Below are positions 25,176-34,746 of a stretch of DNA of 46,938 bases, piece after piece. The DNA is from GCA-002715885 sp045561575 (GTDB lineage Bacteria; Bacteroidota; Bacteroidia; Flavobacteriales; BACL11). A program made the translations under genes and the position numbers. The notes below the pieces were generated by a model. The model ran no database searches. It had not been told where the DNA came from and saw only the letters and a program-made list of their open reading frames with translations. The stretch lies in NCBI GenBank assembly GCA_045561575.1, contig JBJKXM010000030.1:1-46938 (forward strand). Reading direction: 5' to 3'. Numbering within the stretch: the stretch's first letter is position 1; every line of letters begins with the position of its first letter.

Positions 25176-27447
25176 TTATTTTATAAGTGTAACTTGTCCT
25201 ACTTCTTTTTCTAGTTTATTTTTATAATCTATAATTTCTATGCTATAAAAATATTGACCACTAGGGGCATTTTTTCCATCCCATCCTTGATTTTCTCCTT
25301 GATATATTATGCCTCCCCATCTGTCATATATTTTCATAGTATATGATTGAGCAGCATTTATGATAGGTTCAAAGACTTCATTTTTATCATCATCATTAGG
25401 TGTAAATGATGAAGGTATAAATATGCTATATACAGGGTTGATTATTACAGTTTGACTTACGGTATCTGTACAATTATATTGATTAATGATTATCAATTGA
25501 GCAATATATGTACCTGTATCAGTATACGTATAGATAAAATCTGTTTCATCTTCTATTGTTTGCCCTTCATCTACACTCCATATTAAATTAGTAAAGTCCT
25601 CACTAGTGTTGAAGAATCTTATATTAGGATCATCTAAGTCTGTTGGTTGTGGTCCAGCAACAAAACTTGCAGTAGGGGATGGTAGTAAACTAATAATATC
25701 CTCTATTGTATTATTACATGATGTTAATGGTTCTGTATAATCATATCTTATTATATAGTCTCCAGTTGGTAGACTGTCTGTATTAAAAATGGTTGTAGCC
25801 GTATCGTTTATATAATAGGTTCCTCCACTTGGACTTGCTTGATCTAAGACAAAAGAAGGATTACTTTCACAAATATCATTAAGTGTCATACTTAAATTAG
25901 GTAGTTGATTTACTATTATATTTTTATCTTCATTTATTTGACTTACACAGCCGTATATATCTGTTATTGATAATAATGTAGCATCAATTGTTTGGCTAGG
26001 GTATAGAAGTATTTGACTATTATCAATAATTACGTTACCAATTGAATCAATAATATATAGTGTTGTATTATTTTCATCATCAATTTCTATTGTATATTGA
26101 TTACATGTATTATTTATAATATTGATATATATTTTAGATGGTTGTCCTTCACAGATAGGGCTCTCTACGCTAAAGTCAGCTAATATTTTATTAGGTTGGT
26201 TTACTATTGCATCATCAATAAATTGACACCCATTGTCATCTGTTACAACAAAGTTATATGTTCCAGCTGTTAGTGCTAATGGATTATTTCCTCCCCAATT
26301 TTCATTATAAGGTATTGTTCCTCCAGATATATTTAAGTTTATACTACCATCATTATAGCCATGACAGCTTACATTACCTACTGAAGATGTAACTAATAAT
26401 TCATTTGGCTGGGTAATTGTAATAAAATTGGTTAAGCTACATCCGTTTGTATCGCTAACGGTATAACTATAATTCCCCTGAGGAAGACCGAGTGGATCAT
26501 CACCTAACCAGTCTTGATTGTATGGAGCAGTTCCTCCGCTTATTTGTAGCAATACCACTCCATCTGACAATCCAAAACAGCTCACATTGGTAATAAATTC
26601 ATTTACTGATATTGGATTAGGTTCAGTGATTATAGCTTGTCCTTGATACAGACAATTATTACTATCAGTTACTGTAAAACTATAGGTTCCTGCATTTAGA
26701 GCCATTGGATTGTTTACTCCCCAATTTTCAATGTATGGAGCCGTTCCACCTGATATATTTAATGAAGCGCTCCCATCAGATAATCCTGAACAACTTACCC
26801 TAAAGGTATCTACAATAACATTCATTTGATTCGGTTGGGTAATTAGCACAGAGTCTGTCAATACACATCCATTTGTATCTGTAATAATAAAGACATGTGT
26901 CCCCGCACTTAGTGCCAGTGGATTATTTGTTCCCCAATTTTCATTGTAAGGACTAACTCCTCCAGATATATTTAGTATTGCAGTTCCATCATTAACGCCA
27001 TTACATAATGCATTAGTAGTTATATAGCTAACAATAATTGGAGCAGGTTCTGTTATATTGATAGAACCAGTATAATTACACCCATTATCATCATTCACAA
27101 TATAAGTATGGCCACCTGCAGTTAGGTTTAAAGGGTTACTCGTTCCCCAGTTTTCAATGTATGGAGGTGTTCCACCAGTGATATTTAGTATTGCACTTCC
27201 ATCATTTCCATTAGCACAAGACACATCGGATGTTTGTGGAATAACATCGATAGGAGTAGGCTGATTAATTGAAGCAGTATCTGTAAATTGACAACCTAAT
27301 GAGTCTGTTATGGTATAAAAGTAAGTGCCAAATGATAAATTAGTAATATCCTGTGTAGTATCATTATTGCTCCATAAGTAGGAGTAGGGTCCAGTTCCAC
27401 CACTAATAGATAAATCTATACTCCCATCAGTACCACCATAACAACTT
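25175..27447. repeat. 2,273-bp direct repeat, copy 1 (3' half of giant gene A)
   Basis: Every line of this segment matches 30184-32456 at a constant offset of 5,009 bases, with no substitution or indel found on visual comparison. The left edge is one base beyond the stop codon. The right edge is at the SC codons of a SprB repeat, after which the two genes differ at once. Confidence 0.96.
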
Positions 27448-30155
27448 GTATTAGTAAATGTAAAAGATATATTAGGCAGAACAGGATCAGAAAGTGTAAT
27501 TGAAATTATTCCATTACATCCATTGGAATCAGTTACAGTAACTGAATAGTTTCCTGCTATTAGGTTTGAAATATCTTCAGTTGAATCATTATTATTCCAA
27601 TTAAAGTTAAAAGGAGCTGTTCCTGAAGTTATGTTTAAATCTATACTTCCATTATTATAGCCAATACATGTTGGGTTGGTAGCAGAATAATTTAGAAGAA
27701 TTGATGGTGGTTCATCAATAATTATAGAAACAGAGTCAGTACAGCCATTAGAATCTGTTATGTTTAGTGAATAAATTCCTGAAGTTAAATTAGAAATATC
27801 TTCTGTTGTATCACTGTTACTCCATAGGAAACTATACGGGCTTGTTCCTCCTGAAATTGATATGTCAATACTTCCATTACCTCCCTGGCATGTTGTTACA
27901 TTATTTGAAGAATATGAAATATTAATTGGATTTGGTTCAGTAATATTAACTGAATCTGAAATTACACATCCATTATCATTAGTAATAATTACGGAATATA
28001 AACCAGGACTTAGACTATCAATATTATTCGAAGTACTACTGTTTGACCATAAATATGATGCTAAAATCGTTGTGCCATTTATTACAATTGAGTAATCTTC
28101 TGTCGCCCCATACCATGGTTCGTTATATGATGATGTACTTGGATTAAAAATACCTATGTCGCAGGAAGACATTCCAGAAATATTAGAAAGACTGGAAAAT
28201 TGTGACATAACTCTCATTCTAGTTGCCCCATAAAATCCTAATGAAGGTACTGTAAATGGAATACTTACTGATGAATTTGCAATCGTATCTCCAAAAGGTA
28301 TAGCTCCAATTTCTTCACCAGGGTCAAGAAAGTCACCATCCATATTCCAGTCGATATATACATATCCACCGCTAGGAAAATTAAAACCATCACAATCTCC
28401 AAGACTGATAGTTACTGAATATGATTGGCCTTCAGTAAGATCAGCAAACATATTTGTATAATCTTCATATGAATCACATTGTCCACTAGTGTTGTTGTTG
28501 ATATTATTATTATCACCAATTAACTGTACATCTTTTATATTACTAAATGTATTTGTTCCAGGATTTGATTGACAATAAGTTAAATTAGAAACGGTACCTG
28601 CAGGAGTGGATGTTCCCTGTAGCTGTATAATTGCATTTCCATCGCTTAACCCATTACAACTAACATTATTATTGACTATGGTTGATCCGAAAAATCCAGG
28701 CTCAAAAATTTGTATTGTATCATTAAAAACACAATTATTTGAGTCAATAACTGAATATGGATAATTGCCGGCGCTTAGATTTAAAGGGTTAATACTTCCC
28801 CAGTTTTCAATGTATGGAGGCGTGCCACCGGTTATATTTAAAACTGCTTGTCCATCAGAAAATCCTTGACAAGATGCATTTGTAATAATAGGTGTGATTA
28901 TAGGAGCATCAAAAACTTCTATATTTTGAGTTAATGAATTTGAGCAACTATTACTACTGGTATAATTATAAGTAATGCTATTTGTTCCTAAATTACTAAT
29001 ATTTGGATTAAAGATATTTGAGAATTGTCCATTAACAAAATACTGTCCCCCTGATGGAGATGCAAAATTTAAATTAATTGGTGGAGATCCAAGACAAAAT
29101 TCGTCTACTAAGGGAAAATAAATATTTGCAGATGTATCTACATTAATTACAAATGAGTCTACATAAGTACATCCATACGAATTAGTAATCGCTAATGTAT
29201 AAGTAGTTGTTGTGTCAGGTGAAAAATATGGTGATGCTAATGTATTATCTGAAATGTTGTAATTAGGTGTCCATAAATAGGTATATGAATTTGCAATAGC
29301 TAAGGAATTAATCATTATAGAATCATTTTGACATATAGTGGTGTCATTTAATTCATAATTAAATCTAAATTTTTGGACATTATTCGCTCCACCTGTAGCT
29401 GCGGTTAATCCCCAATAAACCATGGGATTACCTCCAAATATATTATTTACTATATCTCCAGTGTAGCTAATTACGTTTGTATATCCATCAAAATCTAAAG
29501 TAAATGTTTGTATAGCCGGATCCCACATAAAAACCGCGCTATGCCATTGACAATCCTCAATCTGATAATTACTTGGTGGAAATCCTACAGGACCTGCAAG
29601 ATTATTATTGTTCCATGTTTGATGGTTTAGTATTCCATTTCTTTGTATTGCTATATGATCATATACTGGATCAGCATACCCACCATTTTGCCAAGTATCA
29701 AATTCAACAGCAAAAGAGGGGTTAATACCAGCATATCCTAAGCCACCTCCACTTGACCCTAGCGATGTACTAATTGGCTGTAAAACAAATGCTATTCCAT
29801 CTGCACCACCATTATTACATCCTAAAAATAAATCTATGTTAAAGTGAAAAGGATTATTTAGGTTTATTTGTATGCTATTCCAAACAGATCCAGATTGATT
29901 TCCAATTGCTGGAGTTAGTTGAAAAACATTTCCTGGTTGTATAGTTGCATTTCCATTTAGAATAAAATTTGGTGTAATTACTGGAAGGGGATTTACTACT
30001 AAAATTGTTGTATTCCCATTTGAATTGGTGTATGTACCTGCATTCATTTGCCAATTACCATAAATTAAAGCGCTATCTCCATCACATATTGTAATAGTTG
30101 TTTGTCCTTTAATTAATAATGGAATAAAAAACAAAAAAAGTAGCCACCTTTTCAT
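25176..30155 (-). CDS. Giant secreted protein A: lectin-like head, GEVED, SprB repeats, type IX sorting domain
   Basis: The 1659-aa product has a signal peptide (1-17, ending KGQ). Residues about 50-270 resemble an L-type (legume-like) lectin domain: GADGIAFVLQ, SFAVEFDTWQNGG, DHIAIQRNG, FTLDFDG. Then come Ig-like parts (about 270-420) and ten SprB-type repeats (about 420-1385; unit pattern SC-x-G-x-x-DGS-x-x-L-x-I-SGGT-x-PY ... AGTY-x-x-x-x-TD-x-NGC). The second repeat is interrupted by a GEVED domain (about 525-690, CDSYEDYTNMFADL to GATEDYSI). A PKD-like region and a CHU_C/type B sorting domain (about 1576-1659, FTPNDDDKNEVF, IYDRWGGIIY) end it. Probably exported by Sec, then type IX secretion, as a cell-surface or gliding adhesin. 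Residues 903-1659 are identical to the end of protein B. Confidence 0.93.
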   Translation of the reverse strand: MKRWLLFLFFIPLLIKGQTTITICDGDSALIYGNWQMNAGTYTNSNGNTTILVVNPLPVITPNFILNGNATIQPGNVFQLTPAIGNQSGSVWNSIQINLNNPFHFNIDLFLGCNNGGADGIAFVLQPISTSLGSSGGGLGYAGINPSFAVEFDTWQNGGYADPVYDHIAIQRNGILNHQTWNNNNLAGPVGFPPSNYQIEDCQWHSAVFMWDPAIQTFTLDFDGYTNVISYTGDIVNNIFGGNPMVYWGLTAATGGANNVQKFRFNYELNDTTICQNDSIMINSLAIANSYTYLWTPNYNISDNTLASPYFSPDTTTTYTLAITNSYGCTYVDSFVINVDTSANIYFPLVDEFCLGSPPINLNFASPSGGQYFVNGQFSNIFNPNISNLGTNSITYNYTSSNSCSNSLTQNIEVFDAPIITPIITNASCQGFSDGQAVLNITGGTPPYIENWGSINPLNLSAGNYPYSVIDSNNCVFNDTIQIFEPGFFGSTIVNNNVSCNGLSDGNAIIQLQGTSTPAGTVSNLTYCQSNPGTNTFSNIKDVQLIGDNNNINNNTSGQCDSYEDYTNMFADLTEGQSYSVTISLGDCDGFNFPSGGYVYIDWNMDGDFLDPGEEIGAIPFGDTIANSSVSIPFTVPSLGFYGATRMRVMSQFSSLSNISGMSSCDIGIFNPSTSSYNEPWYGATEDYSIVINGTTILASYLWSNSSTSNNIDSLSPGLYSVIITNDNGCVISDSVNITEPNPINISYSSNNVTTCQGGNGSIDISISGGTSPYSFLWSNSDTTEDISNLTSGIYSLNITDSNGCTDSVSIIIDEPPSILLNYSATNPTCIGYNNGSIDLNITSGTAPFNFNWNNNDSTEDISNLIAGNYSVTVTDSNGCNGIISITLSDPVLPNISFTFTNTSCYGGTDGSIDLSISGGTGPYSYLWSNNDTTQDITNLSFGTYFYTITDSLGCQFTDTASINQPTPIDVIPQTSDVSCANGNDGSAILNITGGTPPYIENWGTSNPLNLTAGGHTYIVNDDNGCNYTGSINITEPAPIIVSYITTNALCNGVNDGTAILNISGGVSPYNENWGTNNPLALSAGTHVFIITDTNGCVLTDSVLITQPNQMNVIVDTFRVSCSGLSDGSASLNISGGTAPYIENWGVNNPMALNAGTYSFTVTDSNNCLYQGQAIITEPNPISVNEFITNVSCFGLSDGVVLLQISGGTAPYNQDWLGDDPLGLPQGNYSYTVSDTNGCSLTNFITITQPNELLVTSSVGNVSCHGYNDGSINLNISGGTIPYNENWGGNNPLALTAGTYNFVVTDDNGCQFIDDAIVNQPNKILADFSVESPICEGQPSKIYINIINNTCNQYTIEIDDENNTTLYIIDSIGNVIIDNSQILLYPSQTIDATLLSITDIYGCVSQINEDKNIIVNQLPNLSMTLNDICESNPSFVLDQASPSGGTYYINDTATTIFNTDSLPTGDYIIRYDYTEPLTSCNNTIEDIISLLPSPTASFVAGPQPTDLDDPNIRFFNTSEDFTNLIWSVDEGQTIEDETDFIYTYTDTGTYIAQLIIINQYNCTDTVSQTVIINPVYSIFIPSSFTPNDDDKNEVFEPIINAAQSYTMKIYDRWGGIIYQGENQGWDGKNAPSGQYFYSIEIIDYKNKLEKEVGQVTLIK

Positions 30156-30159
30156 GATA

Positions 30160-30167
30160 CAAAGTTA
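30160..30167 (-). promoter_or_regulatory. -7 promoter element of giant gene A
   Basis: Minus strand reads TAACTTTG, a match to TAnnTTTG, with only 4 nt to the ATG at 30155. Transcription from it would begin at or next to the start codon. It lies in the 29-nt gap after giant gene B, so gene A may be expressed independently of B. Confidence 0.55.
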
Positions 30168-30183
30168 CATAAAACTAAATATC

Positions 30184-32456
30184 TTTATTTTATAAGTGTA
30201 ACTTGTCCTACTTCTTTTTCTAGTTTATTTTTATAATCTATAATTTCTATGCTATAAAAATATTGACCACTAGGGGCATTTTTTCCATCCCATCCTTGAT
30301 TTTCTCCTTGATATATTATGCCTCCCCATCTGTCATATATTTTCATAGTATATGATTGAGCAGCATTTATGATAGGTTCAAAGACTTCATTTTTATCATC
30401 ATCATTAGGTGTAAATGATGAAGGTATAAATATGCTATATACAGGGTTGATTATTACAGTTTGACTTACGGTATCTGTACAATTATATTGATTAATGATT
30501 ATCAATTGAGCAATATATGTACCTGTATCAGTATACGTATAGATAAAATCTGTTTCATCTTCTATTGTTTGCCCTTCATCTACACTCCATATTAAATTAG
30601 TAAAGTCCTCACTAGTGTTGAAGAATCTTATATTAGGATCATCTAAGTCTGTTGGTTGTGGTCCAGCAACAAAACTTGCAGTAGGGGATGGTAGTAAACT
30701 AATAATATCCTCTATTGTATTATTACATGATGTTAATGGTTCTGTATAATCATATCTTATTATATAGTCTCCAGTTGGTAGACTGTCTGTATTAAAAATG
30801 GTTGTAGCCGTATCGTTTATATAATAGGTTCCTCCACTTGGACTTGCTTGATCTAAGACAAAAGAAGGATTACTTTCACAAATATCATTAAGTGTCATAC
30901 TTAAATTAGGTAGTTGATTTACTATTATATTTTTATCTTCATTTATTTGACTTACACAGCCGTATATATCTGTTATTGATAATAATGTAGCATCAATTGT
31001 TTGGCTAGGGTATAGAAGTATTTGACTATTATCAATAATTACGTTACCAATTGAATCAATAATATATAGTGTTGTATTATTTTCATCATCAATTTCTATT
31101 GTATATTGATTACATGTATTATTTATAATATTGATATATATTTTAGATGGTTGTCCTTCACAGATAGGGCTCTCTACGCTAAAGTCAGCTAATATTTTAT
31201 TAGGTTGGTTTACTATTGCATCATCAATAAATTGACACCCATTGTCATCTGTTACAACAAAGTTATATGTTCCAGCTGTTAGTGCTAATGGATTATTTCC
31301 TCCCCAATTTTCATTATAAGGTATTGTTCCTCCAGATATATTTAAGTTTATACTACCATCATTATAGCCATGACAGCTTACATTACCTACTGAAGATGTA
31401 ACTAATAATTCATTTGGCTGGGTAATTGTAATAAAATTGGTTAAGCTACATCCGTTTGTATCGCTAACGGTATAACTATAATTCCCCTGAGGAAGACCGA
31501 GTGGATCATCACCTAACCAGTCTTGATTGTATGGAGCAGTTCCTCCGCTTATTTGTAGCAATACCACTCCATCTGACAATCCAAAACAGCTCACATTGGT
31601 AATAAATTCATTTACTGATATTGGATTAGGTTCAGTGATTATAGCTTGTCCTTGATACAGACAATTATTACTATCAGTTACTGTAAAACTATAGGTTCCT
31701 GCATTTAGAGCCATTGGATTGTTTACTCCCCAATTTTCAATGTATGGAGCCGTTCCACCTGATATATTTAATGAAGCGCTCCCATCAGATAATCCTGAAC
31801 AACTTACCCTAAAGGTATCTACAATAACATTCATTTGATTCGGTTGGGTAATTAGCACAGAGTCTGTCAATACACATCCATTTGTATCTGTAATAATAAA
31901 GACATGTGTCCCCGCACTTAGTGCCAGTGGATTATTTGTTCCCCAATTTTCATTGTAAGGACTAACTCCTCCAGATATATTTAGTATTGCAGTTCCATCA
32001 TTAACGCCATTACATAATGCATTAGTAGTTATATAGCTAACAATAATTGGAGCAGGTTCTGTTATATTGATAGAACCAGTATAATTACACCCATTATCAT
32101 CATTCACAATATAAGTATGGCCACCTGCAGTTAGGTTTAAAGGGTTACTCGTTCCCCAGTTTTCAATGTATGGAGGTGTTCCACCAGTGATATTTAGTAT
32201 TGCACTTCCATCATTTCCATTAGCACAAGACACATCGGATGTTTGTGGAATAACATCGATAGGAGTAGGCTGATTAATTGAAGCAGTATCTGTAAATTGA
32301 CAACCTAATGAGTCTGTTATGGTATAAAAGTAAGTGCCAAATGATAAATTAGTAATATCCTGTGTAGTATCATTATTGCTCCATAAGTAGGAGTAGGGTC
32401 CAGTTCCACCACTAATAGATAAATCTATACTCCCATCAGTACCACCATAACAACTT
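30184..32456. repeat. 2,273-bp direct repeat, copy 2 (3' half of giant gene B)
   Basis: Identical partner of 25175-27447, in the same orientation. It covers six SprB repeats, the PKD-like region and the CHU_C sorting domain of protein B. No transposase, terminal inverted repeat or target-site duplication was seen at either edge. Confidence 0.96.
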
Positions 32457-34663
32457 ATATCTTGTATATTTTCAATAAGATTAATAGCAAAAGATTCATT
32501 CACATATGCGGTGTCAATTATTAAACAACCATTCACATCAGTAATTGTATAGGGATAAATTCCAGCAGCTAATGAAAAAGGAGTGGAGTAGGTTGAAGTA
32601 TTAGTTGATAGATTTTGTATTGTATTATTTATATTAATCGAATAATTAGTTGTACCACCAGAAATATTGAATGTAATTCCACCATCATTTCCACCATTGC
32701 AACTTACATTAGTAATATTTAATGATACATTTAAAGTTTGTGGTTGATTAATAAAAACAGAATCTCTTAAAGTACATCCATTACTGGTAATATCTACTGT
32801 ATAGGGTCCAGCTAATATATTGTTTATTGTATCTGTAGTTTGACTATTTGACCACAAATAAGTTTGAGCAGTGGTATCAGGATAAATAGTAATTGAATAA
32901 TCTTCTGTTGCTCCATACCATGGTTCAGAATAAGTTGATGTCGAAGGATCAAAAATTCCTAAGTCACAAGCTGTAAAATTAGCTATTGAAGATAAGCTTG
33001 AAAATTGAGACATTACTCTCATTCTAGTTGGACCATAAGACCCAGTCATTGGAACCGTGAATGTTATTGGGACTAATGCATTAGCTATTGTATCTCCAAA
33101 TGGAATAGATCCAATCTGTTCACCAGGATCTAAAAAATCTCCATCAACATTCCAATCAATATAGATATGCCCACCACTTGGAAAATTAAAGCCATCACAG
33201 TCTCCTAGACTGATGAATACCGTGTATGTTTGCCCTTGAGTTAAATCTGCGAAAAAATTAGTGTAATCTTCATACGAATCACATTGACCATTGGTATTGT
33301 TATTTATATTAAAATTATCTCCATCAAGTTGTACTGAATTAATATTACTGAATGTATTTGTTCCTGGAGATGATATGCAATAATCAAGTAAAGATTCTGT
33401 GCCAAATGAATTTGGGTAATTATCAATTTGAAAATTAACAATTGCCATTCCATTGCTATCTCCATTGCAGATTACATCTTCTTTGATAATATTTGTTAAA
33501 AAACCTGGAGGTTCATAGACATTAACAGTGTCTGTAACAATGCAATTATTTGAATCAGATATACTATAGGCATAAGATCCTGCAATAAGTGAAGTTGTAT
33601 TTACACCACCCCAATTTTGAATTATTGGAGGTGTTCCTCCTGTTATATTAACATTAATTTGCCCATCGTTGTATCCATAACATGTTGTGTTAGTTGAAGT
33701 AGCAATTACATTGGGAGCATCATGGACAACAATATTTTGAATTGCAGTATCAGTACAACTATTTGTATCAGTATAAAAATATGTTATTGTATTTAATCCA
33801 ATATTTGATGGTGTAAAGATATTAGTGTTGGAACCATTTCCTAAATAATTTCCCCCTGTGGGTATTCCATTTAAAATGATTTCAGGTTCATTAGAACATA
33901 TTTCATTTGGTAATGAAAATGAAACATTTGGGTTGGTGTTAACAGTTATGTCTAAGAAACTAGTATCATCTGGACAAGATGAAGTACCAGGAACAAGGTA
34001 TGAATATACTCCAGATGTATTTATACTTGGACTAAAAATTGAACTTAAGAGAAGATTGTTTGATGGTCCGTACCATGATCCTCCAATATTTGGATTACCA
34101 AGAAGTTGATCAAACATATTAAATGAAGTATCGTTTTGACAAACTGTTAGACTATTATCATCTCCAGCATTACCACCTAAAATACAACAATTTGTAGTTC
34201 CATTTCCACCAGTTTGAGAAAATGAAATGTTACAATTTTGATTTGAATAGTTTGTAATTAAGAGTAAATAATATTCTCCAGTTAATGCACCAGTTATGTT
34301 ACACGTTTCATTCCATGAAGCAGAGTAGCTACAATCCTCAATAGGAGCAGTGTTAAGTTGATTACACATGGTATTAAAATTTGTAAACGGTCCCCAACAG
34401 ATAAAATCTATATCTCGTTGAGGAGTTGTAGACATATATATTGTTAAGTTTCCTGGATTTGCTATCTCCATATAATAAAAAGCAGGATTTGGTTGCGTTC
34501 CTAGACAACCAAAATTAGTTCCCGGAGGAGCAGGTGTGTTAATTGATGCGGGAAAAGTATAATTACTTCCAGTACAAAAAGGAAGTGCAGTTGAACAAGT
34601 ACCTTGAGAAAAAACATCAGAAACGAAAAATAATAGCAATAAATTTAAAATTATTTTTTTCAC
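30185..34663 (-). CDS. Giant secreted protein B: TALPFC-type head, GEVED, SprB repeats, type IX sorting domain
   Basis: I choose the GTG at 34663 (1492 aa), which gives a clean signal peptide (MKKIILNLLLLFFVSDVFSQ); the frame from TTG 34684 adds seven polar residues and that codon lies in a promoter element. The head (about 20-160) has the STALPFCTGSNYTFPASI motif and FYYMEI, common at the N-terminus of flavobacterial type IX-secreted proteins. Nine SprB repeats follow, the second interrupted by a GEVED domain (about 426-591). The last 757 residues (736-1492) are identical to those of protein A and end in the CHU_C sorting domain. Probably a surface adhesin. It is 29 nt upstream of gene A on the same strand. 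Confidence 0.92.
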   Translation of the reverse strand: MKKIILNLLLLFFVSDVFSQGTCSTALPFCTGSNYTFPASINTPAPPGTNFGCLGTQPNPAFYYMEIANPGNLTIYMSTTPQRDIDFICWGPFTNFNTMCNQLNTAPIEDCSYSASWNETCNITGALTGEYYLLLITNYSNQNCNISFSQTGGNGTTNCCILGGNAGDDNSLTVCQNDTSFNMFDQLLGNPNIGGSWYGPSNNLLLSSIFSPSINTSGVYSYLVPGTSSCPDDTSFLDITVNTNPNVSFSLPNEICSNEPEIILNGIPTGGNYLGNGSNTNIFTPSNIGLNTITYFYTDTNSCTDTAIQNIVVHDAPNVIATSTNTTCYGYNDGQINVNITGGTPPIIQNWGGVNTTSLIAGSYAYSISDSNNCIVTDTVNVYEPPGFLTNIIKEDVICNGDSNGMAIVNFQIDNYPNSFGTESLLDYCISSPGTNTFSNINSVQLDGDNFNINNNTNGQCDSYEDYTNFFADLTQGQTYTVFISLGDCDGFNFPSGGHIYIDWNVDGDFLDPGEQIGSIPFGDTIANALVPITFTVPMTGSYGPTRMRVMSQFSSLSSIANFTACDLGIFDPSTSTYSEPWYGATEDYSITIYPDTTAQTYLWSNSQTTDTINNILAGPYTVDITSNGCTLRDSVFINQPQTLNVSLNITNVSCNGGNDGGITFNISGGTTNYSININNTIQNLSTNTSTYSTPFSLAAGIYPYTITDVNGCLIIDTAYVNESFAINLIENIQDISCYGGTDGSIDLSISGGTGPYSYLWSNNDTTQDITNLSFGTYFYTITDSLGCQFTDTASINQPTPIDVIPQTSDVSCANGNDGSAILNITGGTPPYIENWGTSNPLNLTAGGHTYIVNDDNGCNYTGSINITEPAPIIVSYITTNALCNGVNDGTAILNISGGVSPYNENWGTNNPLALSAGTHVFIITDTNGCVLTDSVLITQPNQMNVIVDTFRVSCSGLSDGSASLNISGGTAPYIENWGVNNPMALNAGTYSFTVTDSNNCLYQGQAIITEPNPISVNEFITNVSCFGLSDGVVLLQISGGTAPYNQDWLGDDPLGLPQGNYSYTVSDTNGCSLTNFITITQPNELLVTSSVGNVSCHGYNDGSINLNISGGTIPYNENWGGNNPLALTAGTYNFVVTDDNGCQFIDDAIVNQPNKILADFSVESPICEGQPSKIYINIINNTCNQYTIEIDDENNTTLYIIDSIGNVIIDNSQILLYPSQTIDATLLSITDIYGCVSQINEDKNIIVNQLPNLSMTLNDICESNPSFVLDQASPSGGTYYINDTATTIFNTDSLPTGDYIIRYDYTEPLTSCNNTIEDIISLLPSPTASFVAGPQPTDLDDPNIRFFNTSEDFTNLIWSVDEGQTIEDETDFIYTYTDTGTYIAQLIIINQYNCTDTVSQTVIINPVYSIFIPSSFTPNDDDKNEVFEPIINAAQSYTMKIYDRWGGIIYQGENQGWDGKNAPSGQYFYSIEIIDYKNKLEKEVGQVTLIK

Positions 34664-34681
34664 ATCTAATTTTTTGTGAGA

Positions 34682-34689
34682 CAAAGCTA
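34682..34689 (-). promoter_or_regulatory. -7 promoter element of giant gene B
   Basis: Minus strand reads TAGCTTTG, matching TAnnTTTG, 18 nt before the GTG start at 34663. It contains the TTG that would otherwise be read as a start codon, supporting the shorter gene model. Confidence 0.5.
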
Positions 34690-34746
34690 AGCCTTATTTA
34701 TACTAATTTTTATTTAGTATTAAACAAACAATTATGAGTTCAAAAC

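Noticed and set aside
26200..29000. Regularly spaced similar segments as a CRISPR-like array
   Set aside because: The periodic similarity is about 70-75 codons long and in frame, explained by SprB protein repeats.
25175..32456. Mobile element as the cause of the 2,273-bp repeat
   Set aside because: No transposase, terminal inverted repeats or target duplications. The repeat is entirely coding sequence for the protein C-terminal half plus the stop.
34664..34684. TTG start adding seven residues to giant protein B
   Set aside because: The TTG lies in the promoter element TAGCTTTG, while the downstream GTG gives an ideal signal peptide.
34700..34720. Hairpin ATACTAA ... TTAGTAT between giant genes C and B as a terminator
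   Set aside because: The stem is 7 bp with a single G-C pair, and no T run follows it on the minus strand.
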